Below, in pieces: positions 38,401 to 50,062 of a stretch of DNA of 64,000 nucleotides. The number at the start of each line of letters is the position of its first letter. The stretch's first letter is position 1. Made by a program: the position numbers and the translations under genes. The notes beneath the pieces were generated by a model. That model was not told the DNA's origin. It saw nothing but the letters and a program-made list of their open reading frames with translations, and ran no database searches. Source of the DNA: Combretum micranthum (lineage: Eukaryota > Streptophyta > Magnoliopsida > Myrtales > Combretaceae); NCBI GenBank assembly GCA_024138025.1, contig JAMXBD010001102.1:1-64000 (forward strand). The letters are read 5' to 3'.

Positions 38401-39054
38401 TTCTAATTGATTTCTCTTCTCAAATCTTCATTTCTTACTCTGATTTCTCTTCTAGTTTCCTTGAAATTAAAATTGGAGAGATGAATTGAGGAAAGAGGGA
38501 AATGAAAATGGAAGAAGAAGGAAATAATAGAAAGGGAAAGAAACGTAAAGTGAAAGAAAGGAATGGTAGGTTAAGGAAAAATGAGAAAAAAATAAAGGGA
38601 AAGGATAAATATAAAGGTATTTTCAAAATAGGGTATTAGTTTTAGAACTAGCAAATCAATATCTATAGTTCTAAAAATATTTAAGGAATGATTTCGGAGC
38701 CATTAGGTTAGAAATTAAGAACTTGAAATAAGAATTTAATTTAGGAATTTATTTTAGATAAAAGATATTTAATTTGAGTTTGGGTTTAAGAACTGATATT
38801 TTTATTCAAGCAAATGAACTGAAATTTTGTGGGGATTTAGGAATTAGAGTTTTGGCTAAGAATTAAGGGTTTAGGAATCCTCTAAACATTTGAATGACTT
38901 GTTTAGAGAATTTAGATTTCAAATCTTAAATTCGACTTAGTTAATTATTAATCTAGTTATGTCAACTTGTCTAATCATTTCCTATACTTCATTTAACTTA
39001 TTCAAATCTATCTAAACTCAATTTCTAATATATATAGAGCTTTGAATCAGTTCA
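35477..39054 (-). mobile_element. Solo LTR (B1) nested inside LTR B2
   Basis: 3.58 kb, from CGTAACACCCAAAA to GAATCAGTTCA, with a 5-bp duplication ACAAC at 35472-35476 and 39055-39059. The right-hand site lies in an ACAACAACAC run, so the match is weaker evidence than it looks. The sequence joined across the insertion (35476 to 39055) continues the order of the host LTR. Contains a GC-rich patch at 37860-38015 (CGGCGGTGTAAAGC). Confidence 0.65.
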
Positions 39055-40569
39055 ACAACAACACAAGCACACACAAGATGGACACACACACATGTTCTAA
39101 ATGCAATGCAATAATCAACAATTTATATCTTCAAATTAAAGTGTAGCAAAACAATAATAGAGTACCCATACTTCGACAACACATTGAAAACCTAAAGGTC
39201 TTGAGTAGCAGTAACTACTCAGGGGGTTGATATAGACTGTCTGAATACCTATATCTCCTAATAAAGAGCCTCATCTAGGGTTACAACTATTACTCATATT
39301 TATTTATATTAGTCCATTATAATTAAATAGAGTAACAATGCCCATACATTAAACTATTTAATACAACTTTGCTCAAATATGAATAAATATTACCTTGATA
39401 CCGTTCCCCCTATCAGCTACCCATCGAACCATTGATTGCCATCATTTTTCTAGTATTAATGATGGTTTGATGGCCTAAGCACCTAACTATGTTGGCACCG
39501 CCTAACAAGTTGTTACCCCTCAGACCAGGTTAAACGACCACATACAAGCAATAAACAATTATTAAAGCCATATTTAAGTATTAATTTATTTAAGATGTCT
39601 ATTCTATCAAGAAACACACAAATTACTACGTACTTAGTACAAAATTTGTACTTTGAATAAATAGAAGATAGACAAGAAGGTACCTTAGAAGGTAAAATAG
39701 AAGACAAACTTCTAACCAATATCTGCTCAAGAGATTAACTCATATAAGCATTTAAATCAATTATTAACTTATACCAAACTTGTATTAAATACTCATATTT
39801 CTAGCAAATATACATTTGAAACAATGTATTCCTTTTGTTATTCATGGTCCGTTACAGTACAATAATATTTAAGCCATTTACAAGTTAATATGATCTTATA
39901 AGTTCACTAGTTAGATTAATAGCTAAATATAATTTGTTGGTTTGTAAAGAATTTACTAAGCCAATCTTTGTTAATAAATCTATAGTAACTTAATTTAGCC
40001 AAGTTGGATAGAATTAATCAATCAAGTTTATTTTATATCTTATTTAGTCTACTAAACTTATTTTGTGGTAATTAGGTCATTAAATAGAATTTTAAATAAC
40101 GTATCTCATGTTGAATCTAATAAACATTTAGTAATTAAAATAACTCATTTCAAATATAATTATTCTATTTATTTCATTTATAATCTATTTTTACATTTAA
40201 CTGTATTAAGCAGTTTAAACTAATTTCCTATTATGTTTATGTTATCTTATAATACCACATTTATTCCTATTTTATTAAATAAATTCCTAAAATTACAATA
40301 ATTAATTATTCATCTTAAAATTCACATGTTAATATGAAAACTCATTATTTATATTTATTTCATATTTACTTGATTAGAATCTATTTATCTTAAATTATAA
40401 TATTTTCATTTCTATAGAAAATCAACATGCACCTTTACTATATTCAACCAGTTTACTACTTTAACATGAGTTCTTTAAGCTCAAATTTTCATGTAAACTT
40501 CCTAACACATATATTTACATGTTTATAAGTTCATTTGACCTAAATTAATTCGTTAATTATGCTAGGTTT

Positions 40570-41935
40570 TCATAGGGTTTTAGGATTTATAAAGATAGAA
40601 TCTTTTGTAGCGGAATTCAAAAAAAAAATCTAATTTATTATCCATGTGCTTGAAATCAATTGCCAAATCGGATTTCTAGGTACCACAAATTCGCAATCCC
40701 CTCTATAGTATCCACATGAATGAACACGCCTTTCAAAGGATATTTTGCACTAGCGCTATCTAGAACACTTCTAGATTTGATCAGGAAAATTTTACTCATG
40801 ACTCTAGTGTTTCTCTCTTTTTATGCTTCACAGATTTTATACTTTAATCTAATATCGATAGCTCATGTCATTAACTCTAAAAGAAACAGCTTATGTCTTA
40901 TTTATAATAATGTTAATATAAATAATGACATTAGTGCTCTCAATTAGGAGTTATTATTGTTTTTAACAAATTATATTTATTTATTATTCTTAACAAAATA
41001 AGATTAATGATAAATAAATTTATTATTCCCACTGGACTTATTTAAATTTAGTCCATGATCATTTTTGTTCATTCTTTTATGTGTGACCCTATAGTTTCAC
41101 TTTATTATTGGCCATCAACCTAAAGCCATTTTTGTTAACATAATATAAGCAACATCTAGCAAGACATTATGTTTACCCAAATTAAGTGAAGATCAGTGAT
41201 CCGATATTTATCTGATCCATAACTTATGTCATTATCCTTTTACCACATGATATCTAGATCGAACATAAGGTATGGATAATGTTATCCTTAGATCGTTCAA
41301 TCGTTTCATTGCTCGATCTCCAAGTGAGTTGACAAAACAAATGAAATTTATCACACTATCAATTCATTTGAGCACGGTGATGCATTTTTCAATTTCACTA
41401 TCGAGAGGCTTCGAGATATCTCTCTTATAACGAGAGGGATAAATCCTATCTTAATCACTCAATTTCCTCAACATGATTCACATTATGTGCAATAACAACC
41501 TTCATAATTATCTAGTTAAGGGCAACATTTAATTGAGTTGAATCATAATGTTCCTCATGTTAGAACCTATGGTGATTTCAGGTCTAAAGATACGCTGACA
41601 TCATTATTATGAGCATCGCTTATGACATTAATCCATGTAGTGATCTCATAGCAGGTCAGTCTAATACATAGTCCTCTAACATGTGCTTATGAGTTTGATT
41701 TGTATCCCCATACAAATAGATATCTCATGACTATAAAAAAAAAAAAACTCATATTAGATTTAATTCATTATCATTCCTACAATAATGAGCATTCAGGGAT
41801 TTTTAGAATAATTAAATTATTCATGGATCTTATTATAATAAACAATATAATAGAAATACCTCTGTATTAGTAATAATATATATATATATAATGACAATAT
41901 CCAATAATTAGCCTAAGGTACAAGCATTCATTCTG
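40570..41935. mobile_element. Unclassified insertion in LTR B2
   Basis: This part of B2 has no counterpart in B1. It starts near GCTAGGTTTTCATAGGG and ends near CCAATAATTAGCCTAAGG. AATTA occurs at both edges, a possible target duplication in a low-complexity context. It holds one 75-codon ORF without conserved features. The repeat class is not identified. Confidence 0.35.
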
Positions 41936-44900
41936 TTTGGAAACCAGGCATTAGAAAAGACAACCGATCGATTTAGGTCGATTTGACCATCCAGATGACC
42001 AATTCTTGGCCAATTTATCCCAAATTTGTAAAGTAGAAACGTGGATCCTCTGTTCTGATAAGGTTTTGATGTCATCAGAGCTTGTTTGGCTGTCGGTTTG
42101 ACTGCTTAGACTGATGTCATAGTAACGTCACCAGAACTATCTCACACTGTTTTATAATTTTTCAAGTCTCATTTATTTAATCCGATTTCTAACCTATTTT
42201 TTGTCATCTAAATATATGTTTATTCTATGTTATTTCATCTACATCCTAGTTAGATTTATATTCTACAAATTAAATCATAAATTATAGCTCAAATCATCAT
42301 CATCAACATAACTTTATCAAATTTCCAGCTTATATCAAAACATACATACGTGCATATGCTTCAAGATTTTTGTCTTATAATTTCACTTCAATAAAACATA
42401 TCAATCTAACATAATCCATGCACATATACATATTTCAACACATGTATATATACATAAACAATAATTTCACTTACTCAATTACTATGGTAACAGATATATA
42501 CATACATGCTCATTTTGATTCTCATGCATACATACACCTATTTTGATCATTACATAAATCTAAGTTTACTTTCAGTATTTTACTTGAATTTAAATTTCAT
42601 TAACATGTCATAAACATATAAATTACGTTACTTACTTGTTTTAGCAAAACAACCTAGATTCTTCACTACTACTACCTCTTATGTTGATGAATCTTCTTCA
42701 AGCTAATTTTCCTAGCTCTCATCTTTGTTTTAGTGTTTAAAACCACCTAGGAATTTATTGAAATAGAGATTAGATTTTTGGGAAGAAATTGAGTAATTAA
42801 ATGGTGGAAATGGGATAGAGTTTCTTACCTATTGAAGACTTACCTTGAAAAGGGATTGTTGTAGAATTTTTGGTGTGTTTCATAGAGGGTATCTTGAGAG
42901 AATCTTGGGATTGAGGGCTGCTTAAAAATGGGGAGAGAATTAAGGCTTTCTAAGGTTCCTTTTTATAGTATTTCGTGTCTTGTAATTTCCATTAGTGTTA
43001 AGGGCATTTTAGTCCTTTTGTTTGAATAGTTTATGGCCATTTTAGTCCTTTCATAAGTGTAGAATTCTTCTAGAGTTGGCTAAGGTCATTTTGGTCTTTT
43101 CACATGTTGGAGTTCTCTAGAATTTAGGTATCTATATCATGTATGATGGGGCATTGTAAGAACATGGTCTCATGGCCTTAATCTTCTAATTATAGGCTTT
43201 TTAAAAGTGGAATTGAGCTTATGTTGATGGGCTTGGACTTTGATACTATGGATTAACCTTTTAGATTATGAGTTTTGAGCTTTTAGAATTGAATTTAAGA
43301 AGTGAGAAAAAGAATTAGCTAGCTGGCATTAGAAATTGAATCTAGGAAATCTAATTAAAAGAAAATTAATATCTTAATTGAATTTAGGATTTTAGGGGCT
43401 TATGAATTGGTTTTTAAAAGAAAATATTTAGTTTTAAATTTCTAGAATTTAAGAAGATGGAATTTAACATTAAATGGCTAAAGTGATGGTTTAGGAGTTC
43501 ACTTGGTTAAACTTGATGAATCGAATTCAATTCGATAGTTAAAAAGTACTAGATAGTTTGAATTTGTTAAAATAGGTAATTGAAGTGGTTTAATAAGTTA
43601 AATTGGATATTTATGGTATCAAAATCTCTATTTTCAATTATATTCATTTACTAGTTCTATTATGCTAAACTATTTAATTATATCCTTTAGTTTGTTAAAT
43701 TCTACTAGCTAAATTATTTAAAACCAATCTTTAAACTAAACGTAAATTAAGGTTCAAAATTACTCGTATTTTCATACTAATTGTCTAATAATGTCTAATT
43801 AACAAAACACAAAAATTTGTGATATTTCACCATAAATCAGTGGTTTTGGCTTGGTTCAAACTCATTAGGTGTCTATTGCACCATAGATAAGAAAACATAC
43901 AAAACTATAATCAAGAGCATTTAACTCCATAAAATTTTTAAACTTCTTTGTCGAGCCTGAATTTTTTGTTTTTGGTTTAAGTTCTTTTAATCTGATTTGT
44001 ATTAAACCCGACCCATTTAATACGAACCCTCGACCAAGAATAAAAGAAATTTAATTTTTGAAAACAATTTAGAGTCGCCATTCGATTGGAATCGGGAAAA
44101 ATTTATAAGTTAGGATTAATGGATTGGTTAATCCTAACTTAGCTACTAGTTGCGAAAAATTTAATTTACTAACCAAACTTTATAAACCAGAAATTTTAAA
44201 TTCAAGGGCTAATCTATTAAAACCATATGGTTACCACTTGAAATTTAAAATGTAAAGTTTATCCTTTTAATGCTCGAAAATTTACTAATAAAAAAATTTT
44301 CTATAAATTGTAATATCTACAAGTTATTGTTATAATTTTAAAGAATAAAAAATCATTATTTGCATTAATATTACAAATAAGTACAAATAATATTAATATT
44401 TACAATTTATTATCAAAGCTTACAATATGAACGGTGAATTAATTCAAAATAAAGATAAACAGAAAAAAAAAGTTTTTTTTTTATGTCGTCCCGAAGATGG
44501 CTACGTACCCACTAATCGAGATCAGTTAACACATAGTTCTTTTATTAAAACTTTAATCTATTGGTGATTTTTAGGATTTAGAACTCTTTTAGCTTTAAAT
44601 TTATTAAATTTTAATTTTTTCCTTAAAACATATTTTTGTATGAGACCCTATGAACTTTCAAATCCCTTTTTCCTTATTTTAGAAAATAGATTTTTCTAAG
44701 ACAAAAAAAAAATTTATTATTTTATTTTTTTAGTTATACATTTTCCTTTTTTTATGTATTTATAAGTATTAATACATATATCTCATACATGTATATATTT
44801 ATATACACATAATATATCTATATTTTGTAGTTTTCTCTCTTTTTTAACTAAAAGAAGATAATGATTATAATAATAAAAAATTATTTTTTTATATATATAC

Positions 44901-45380
44901 CAAAAAATTAATTTTTTTTTTATTTTTTTTTACTGACCATAAAAAACAAATAATAATAATAATAATAATAATATTAAAATCACCTAGGTTGGGTACTGGA
45001 GATGCGTTTGGAGTCAGGTTCGGATCGAGTTTTGGACCGTGTTCGGGTTGATTCAGAGCGGTCAGTTGAGTCATCGAGTGAAGAAGATGATGGAAACTAC
45101 TGGCGTCTGTTAGTAGCATTTTGGTGGTCATTGGTGGCTTTGGAGGCGTCAAATTGAGTGAACCAAGGTTTCGGAATACGTCTATGGTGGTGGAAAACTC
45201 CAAAAAAGAAACAAAAAGCTTCCAATTTGGATTTTCAACTTCAAACTTAAATGTGTTAGAAATAATTCGAACTTCAAATTGGAGGACTTCTGGTGTTTGT
45301 TTTGTGTTTTTGTATGTTTTGAATGATTGTGGATGTGTTTTTTTTTTTTTTTTATGCCTTTGAATAGTGGAATGAAGTCC

Positions 45381-45388
45381 TATTTATA
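45381..45388 (-). promoter_or_regulatory. TATA box in the Tat-element LTR
   Basis: TATAAATA on the - strand, followed by GGACTTCATTCC and an adenine-rich leader, in the right place for an LTR promoter. Confidence 0.5.
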
Positions 45389-45980
45389 AGGCTCGAATTT
45401 GTGGTGGGTGTGAGCGTCGTTGGTCGTCGGAGTTAGTGAAGCGTGCCAAATCGAGTTTCTAAAAGCACATAGGTAACTAACAACCATTTAGATTTCTAGA
45501 ACGTGGATAAAATTTATCCAATGTGCCATTCTAGAAGTTGGATAGGATCAAATTCGAAAACCCATTTACCCGAAAAGTAAGCTTTTTGCGAACTTTAGAC
45601 CAAATATCAAAGGTTGAATCATGATCATTGGAGTTAGTTTTTGGCTTGAATCCATAGTATTCCATGTGAACTTCTAAATCCCCTCAGCAATTTGATGAAA
45701 AAATGCTTGAAAGTGAATAAACAATGAGCTGGAAGTGAGTTGGTGGAGCGAATTTCACGTGACATGGGGAAGACGATGCGCATGCACCACACATGTGCTT
45801 CTACGCACGGCACACGCAGTGCATGTATCCCACGTGCCTATCTAAAAAAAATTGGACAGTCCTCCACGTGATTTAAACCTCGGCCTCATGCGTATGCATG
45901 TGTGTCGTTACTAACAAGCCATTAGCCGATGCCTCAGTCAAATTGTGCATTTAAATTATACTTAAGGCTTTTCCAAAAAT

Positions 45981-46129
45981 AGGTTTAATTAAATAAATTA
46001 TTTAATTAAACCTATGATTAATTTATAATGAAAATTAATATTATATTAGGCTAAAAAAATTTTGTACTAATTTATATGAATTTTTTTTTGCCTTAATATA
46101 ATGTTAATTTTTATCATAAATTAAACCTT
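45981..46129. repeat. Foldback structure within the Tat LTR
   Basis: 45981-46013 is a 33-bp palindrome with perfect 16-bp arms around one base (AGGTTTAATTAAATAA / TTATTTAATTAAACCT). The adjoining 46014-46051 pairs imperfectly with 46091-46129 over about 38 bp, leaving an AT-rich loop. Confidence 0.85.
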
Positions 46130-46155
46130 AAATAGGAAAAAATTGGGTGTCTATA

Positions 46156-46363
46156 GCTACCCCTCTTTGTAGTGAAGCTTTGGGCAAAACTTTGCCACAA
46201 AGACAAAAAGATACCCGATTTTTGCCTTTGAATACTTATCTGGCATTTGGAACTTCTGGTCCACTAGGGAAGGCTTGGCATGAGAAAGCGATGGCTTCGC
46301 TATCCCAATTATTAAGCCTGTGATCCATTGTATGAGATTATTCTTCTTAGTGTTTGCATGATT
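46156..46363 (-). mobile_element. Tat-element 3' untranslated region and polypurine tract
   Basis: This is the Tat element's non-coding DNA between pol and LTR, separated from the rest (58268-59147) by the nested element. The polypurine tract lies at 46156-46169. No reading frame is conserved. Confidence 0.6.
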
Positions 46364-46962
46364 GGCTCTGTCACGCCCCAATGGGTACCCTAAACGTGAC
46401 AGTCCGCCACACTCAATATTAAAGCTTAAGTATGACAATCTTAGTCATTTCCAAAAGCTTTTATATTAAGTTTAAGGCTTACTTTCACCATTTTAGAGGA
46501 CCATATGTAGAATAATGAAGTTTAAGGAGATATAAAAACATATTAAGAAAAGAACAATCACAATAATTATTTGTCCATGACATAAACTTTACAAACTTAG
46601 GGACAACTCCCTAAATTACAAATCTATTAACATGCTAATACTAAACTATACTTTATTCAGATTTCTAATATACAAGAGGGATTACCTGCCCACAGGGTCC
46701 ACGTGACCTTAACCATAGGTACGGGAACTGCAAAAGATAGCTATCGGGGTATAAGCTAAAAGCTTAGTGAGTAATTCCCAAAATTCATACTCGAAGTAGA
46801 TTATCAATCAAGTTTACTATTCAAACGTATGAAATGCAAACACACGTGAGCATACAAGACATATGACTTTCCGGAATCATATGTTGAATGAATTTACGCC
46901 CTTCATTCGGGGTTGGGTATTCAGGCCAATTACAGCCACCACTTTTAAAAACACTTTTATAG

Positions 46963-47136
46963 ATCTTACCGGCTCCTATACGCCATCCAAAATTTTGTAG
47001 TTATTACAGGCTCCTACTAACTACGAAAAGATTTTGTAGTTATTACAAGCTCCTACTAGCCACCAAAAACTTGTAGTTATTACAGGCTCCTACTAGCCAT
47101 CAATTTAAGTAGTTCTTACCGGCTCCTACTCGCCAC
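46963..47136. repeat. Tandem array in the 3' LTR, about 38-bp unit, five copies
   Basis: Units carry GTAGTTATTACAGGCTCCTA and CTAGCCA, with variants (ACCGGCTCC, CTCGCCA) at both edges. Confidence 0.85.
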
Positions 47137-49345
47137 TTACATGATATACCGGTTATGTCTACCACCACTATTATACACTTGTCCCACCAATTGTATAGTA
47201 GCGAATGCAATGTGACTCAACATATGAAGTGCATGAATAATCTCTTTAATTAAGTCTAGTAGTTACATTTAACTTCTTTCAAGTGATCAACCAATTTCAA
47301 ACACTTCAAGATATTAATGCACATACAATCTTTATTACAACAAATCGAGTTTCGATATACTTAGTATTCTTTCAACATATTATCATACACTTCCGTTTTC
47401 TTTTTCTTAAGTTCTAGTGCAACTAATTTTACAAGCACAATCAAGAGTATGAAAAATAACGGGGAAATAACTCACGATGCCATTCGTCTACTCTTCTAAG
47501 CGGATGAGTCGTTCACACACTCCACTAAACCGTAATAGTCCTCGGGGTGAAGAAATCCTTCCTCGGGATCACCTAACCAAAGAAAATACCCATAATGAGT
47601 TTTTCTTGAAGATTTTCTTGAATTTTTGACAAAACAATGTCAAAGAACGTCAAAGTTCGTATAAAAGAATGTTCCAACTTAAAACGGCCATAACTTGGTC
47701 ATTTTAACTCGGAATCGCGCATATAATATACCGATTTCTATCTACTCGAAAAGATCTACCCATTTCTAAAATTATTTCCCACAAAAAAGCCATATAGGCT
47801 CGAAAAAGTGGCGACAAAATTCACCACGGATTTCCAAGTAAAAACAACTTTGGTTCAAGAAATCAAAATTTGTTTGATAAATACTTAGTTATCTATATAG
47901 TTGAAAAATTCTCTTTTTGTAACTATATCTCATATTTAAGCATGCTCAAGTGTCTTGTTGTCCAAATTATTTTTCTTAAGTAAAACAATGTCGGTTTGAA
48001 GCTTTTCGGAAATTGTTTTTGTGAATTTCTTTGAAATGAATACCTTGTTTCTTTATTTTCTAAAAACGTTTTATGTTGGTTTCATTTATCTTTTCAAGTG
48101 ACTTTTGAAAATAAAATTTTCTACTTTCTAAGTTACTAATAATATTTTTGAAGTTTTCTAGAAAATATTCTTTTCTTCATTTTCTTGTGTAAATTCCTTT
48201 GTTTACTTGTTTTGGCAAAAATCTTTACTTGATATTTCTATTCTTTTTCTCATGTCTCCTATTTCAAAAACAATTACCATGCATGAAAATTTGGTTTCCT
48301 TATAAAAACAAAGTGGAACAATTAAGGACTTTTTGTAGAAAACTTTTCTATAATCTTATTACTTTTTCTTGTAACTTGAAAAGTGAAAATTTTATTCTTT
48401 TCAAACCATAAATTTTCTTTGCCTATTTGTTTGCAAAGGTCTTAAAAATTTCCTTAGTCATCCATCTTATTTCTTTCTTTATGAAAAGAACCATTTTTGT
48501 CAACAAAATATTTTCTTTTGAAAAACAAATAGAGTAACAAGATTTAAGTAGCTTTTTAAGTAAAATAGTTTCTAATTCATAGTGAATTCTTTTTGTAACT
48601 TGAAAATGAATGAGTTTATTTTTGTTATCTTATATTTTTATGTTTCACATAAACTTATTCTAAGTGACAAAAAGCCTTCTTTTATTTGATTATCTTTAGA
48701 AAATAAAACTTTGGACAACAATCTAAATGAACATGATTATGAATAATAATAACAAAATAACATAAAGCATAATAATAAAGTCAAGTATTGGAGTCTTAGC
48801 TTTTTCAAGGCTCCCGGGACTAAGAAATAAACTAGTCCCATAATGAAATAAAATGAAAGAAAGAAAAGCTTGTTTTGACTTGATGAGGACAAGTCTAAGA
48901 CTAGAGACTAGTCTTAAAAACAACTTGAAATAAATAAATTGCATTGAAGTAAATAAATTGCATGAAAGGTAAATAAATTGCAAGATTATGAGCTTACATG
49001 CTCTAATTAGTATATATAGCTATAGATATATAGATAGTTATGAACATAAAAGAAACATAAATGAACATAAGAGGATAATGAAGAATATATAAAGGAGACA
49101 TGAACATAAAGAATTATGATTATGAACAAAAACAAAGTATGAACCTATTGTTGCTTTCTTAACCTTCATGGTTTAGAAAACATACACTAAGCTCATACTA
49201 AGTAGATGAACATGGAGACTTCTTGAAAACTTTTACCTAAAGGAGATGAACTTCTTGAAAGAACTTCTTGAGAGAATTTGAGAGAAATTTTAGTAGAGTA
49301 ACTTTAGAGAAGAAGAGGTGTGAAAGAAGTGAAGGTATGAGGGGG

Positions 49346-49353
49346 TATTTATA
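49346..49353 (-). promoter_or_regulatory. TATA box of the 3' LTR
   Basis: TATAAATA followed by CCCCCTC on the - strand, conserved in the 5' LTR and in solo LTR A1. Confidence 0.55.
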
Positions 49354-50048
49354 GGAAAATGTGGGAGATAAATTGTGTAAATTAAATAATTGAAAAATAA
49401 AATAAATAGAGGAAGAGTGAGAGGGGGCCGGCGCTACATAAGGCATGGGGAAGACCAAAAATTTGATTTTTTGTTATTTTGTTAAATAGTAAGAAATGAG
49501 AGATGTGAAATTGTATTGGAAATAAAAAAAGTGTAAGACATAGGTGTATAGATTGTAAGAATAGGTTGTAAGAAAAAGTAGAGATAGATGAATAGAGTAT
49601 AATAGTAATGAATAGTGTAATGTAAAGTAGATATGACAATTAAAGTACCGGTAGTAAGAAAATACGCGTATAATAGCTATATCTGTTATTTTTACTTACC
49701 GAAAAATTACGAAATTGATATTTTTGGAAAACTTATATTTTTACGAGTCTAACGGTGTATTCGGAATATTTTTACTATTCCGGGCTTCCGGACACGTTTT
49801 TCGAGAACTGCGTCCGATCGGGTTCGAAGGATACCCGAATTTTGCGAAACTAAAACTTTTATGAAACCTATGGTTATTACGAGCTATTCGAGCTAATTAT
49901 CCCAACTTCGTTTTTCCGGGCCAAAGAAAACGGCAATGCCGGATTTAGGTTGATACGGTAAACTAGGGTTTTGTTGACCTTTAGGGTTTCGTTTGACTTC
50001 CGGTTATGGTTTTGTGCTAAACCGATTCCGAAAATTTAGGGGTTTACA

Positions 50049-50062
50049 ACCTACCCCCCTTA
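50049..50062 (-). other. Polypurine tract of the TR-GAG element
   Basis: TAAGGGGGGTAGGT on the - strand abuts the 3' LTR start TGTAAACC; it would prime plus-strand synthesis. Confidence 0.8.

Larger units (their letters stand above)
34991..43829 (-). mobile_element. Solo LTR (B2) of a related giant-LTR subfamily, twice interrupted
   Basis: Starts TGTGTCACGCCTCAG and shares CAGTCCGCC with the head of the intact element's LTR; ends GATATTTCA. Flanks are CCATG (34986-34990) and CCATA (43830-43834), four of five identical. The outer pieces 34991-35476 and 39060-43829 are, in order, collinear with the LTR lying between them (35477-39054): for example ACGCTAAGGC, a GCAG.AGAAAA stretch and CATGGGC on the left, GGGTTGATATA and ATATCTCCTA on the right. 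A further segment (40570-41935) has no counterpart and is probably inserted. Net LTR length is about 3.9 kb. No gag or pol is present. Confidence 0.6.
43949..46155 (-). mobile_element. 3' LTR of the Tat-lineage Ty3/gypsy element
   Basis: On the - strand the polypurine tract AAAGAGGGGTAGC (46156-46169) is followed by TATAGACACCCAATTT, the usual kind of Tat-group LTR start (TG changed to TA). Inside are a TATA box (45381-45388) and, towards the far end, AATGGCGACTCTAAATTG near 44080, typical of the 3' part of such LTRs. The far end is placed at GGCTCGACA (43949) by inference, since the partner LTR is outside the window. The ORFs at 44889-45363 overlap its leader on both strands and are not genes. 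Confidence 0.6.
46369..50048 (-). repeat. 3' LTR of the TR-GAG element
   Basis: 3680 bp, nearly identical to 54582-58262. It contains the tandem array at 46963-47136 and a TATA box at 49346-49353 (- strand). ORFs within it recur as frame-shifted twins in the other LTR and are not genes. Confidence 0.92.

Noticed and set aside
44889..45363. ORFs of 104 and 80 codons on opposite strands
   Set aside because: They lie in the leader region of the Tat LTR downstream of its TATA box and end in low-complexity runs.
46963..47136. CRISPR-like regularly spaced repeats
   Set aside because: Units are contiguous minisatellite copies in a plant LTR with no distinct spacers or cas genes.
48723..49639. Several 70-86-codon ORFs, repeated at 56937-57853
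   Set aside because: Present in both LTRs with frame-disrupting indels between the copies, so not maintained as protein.
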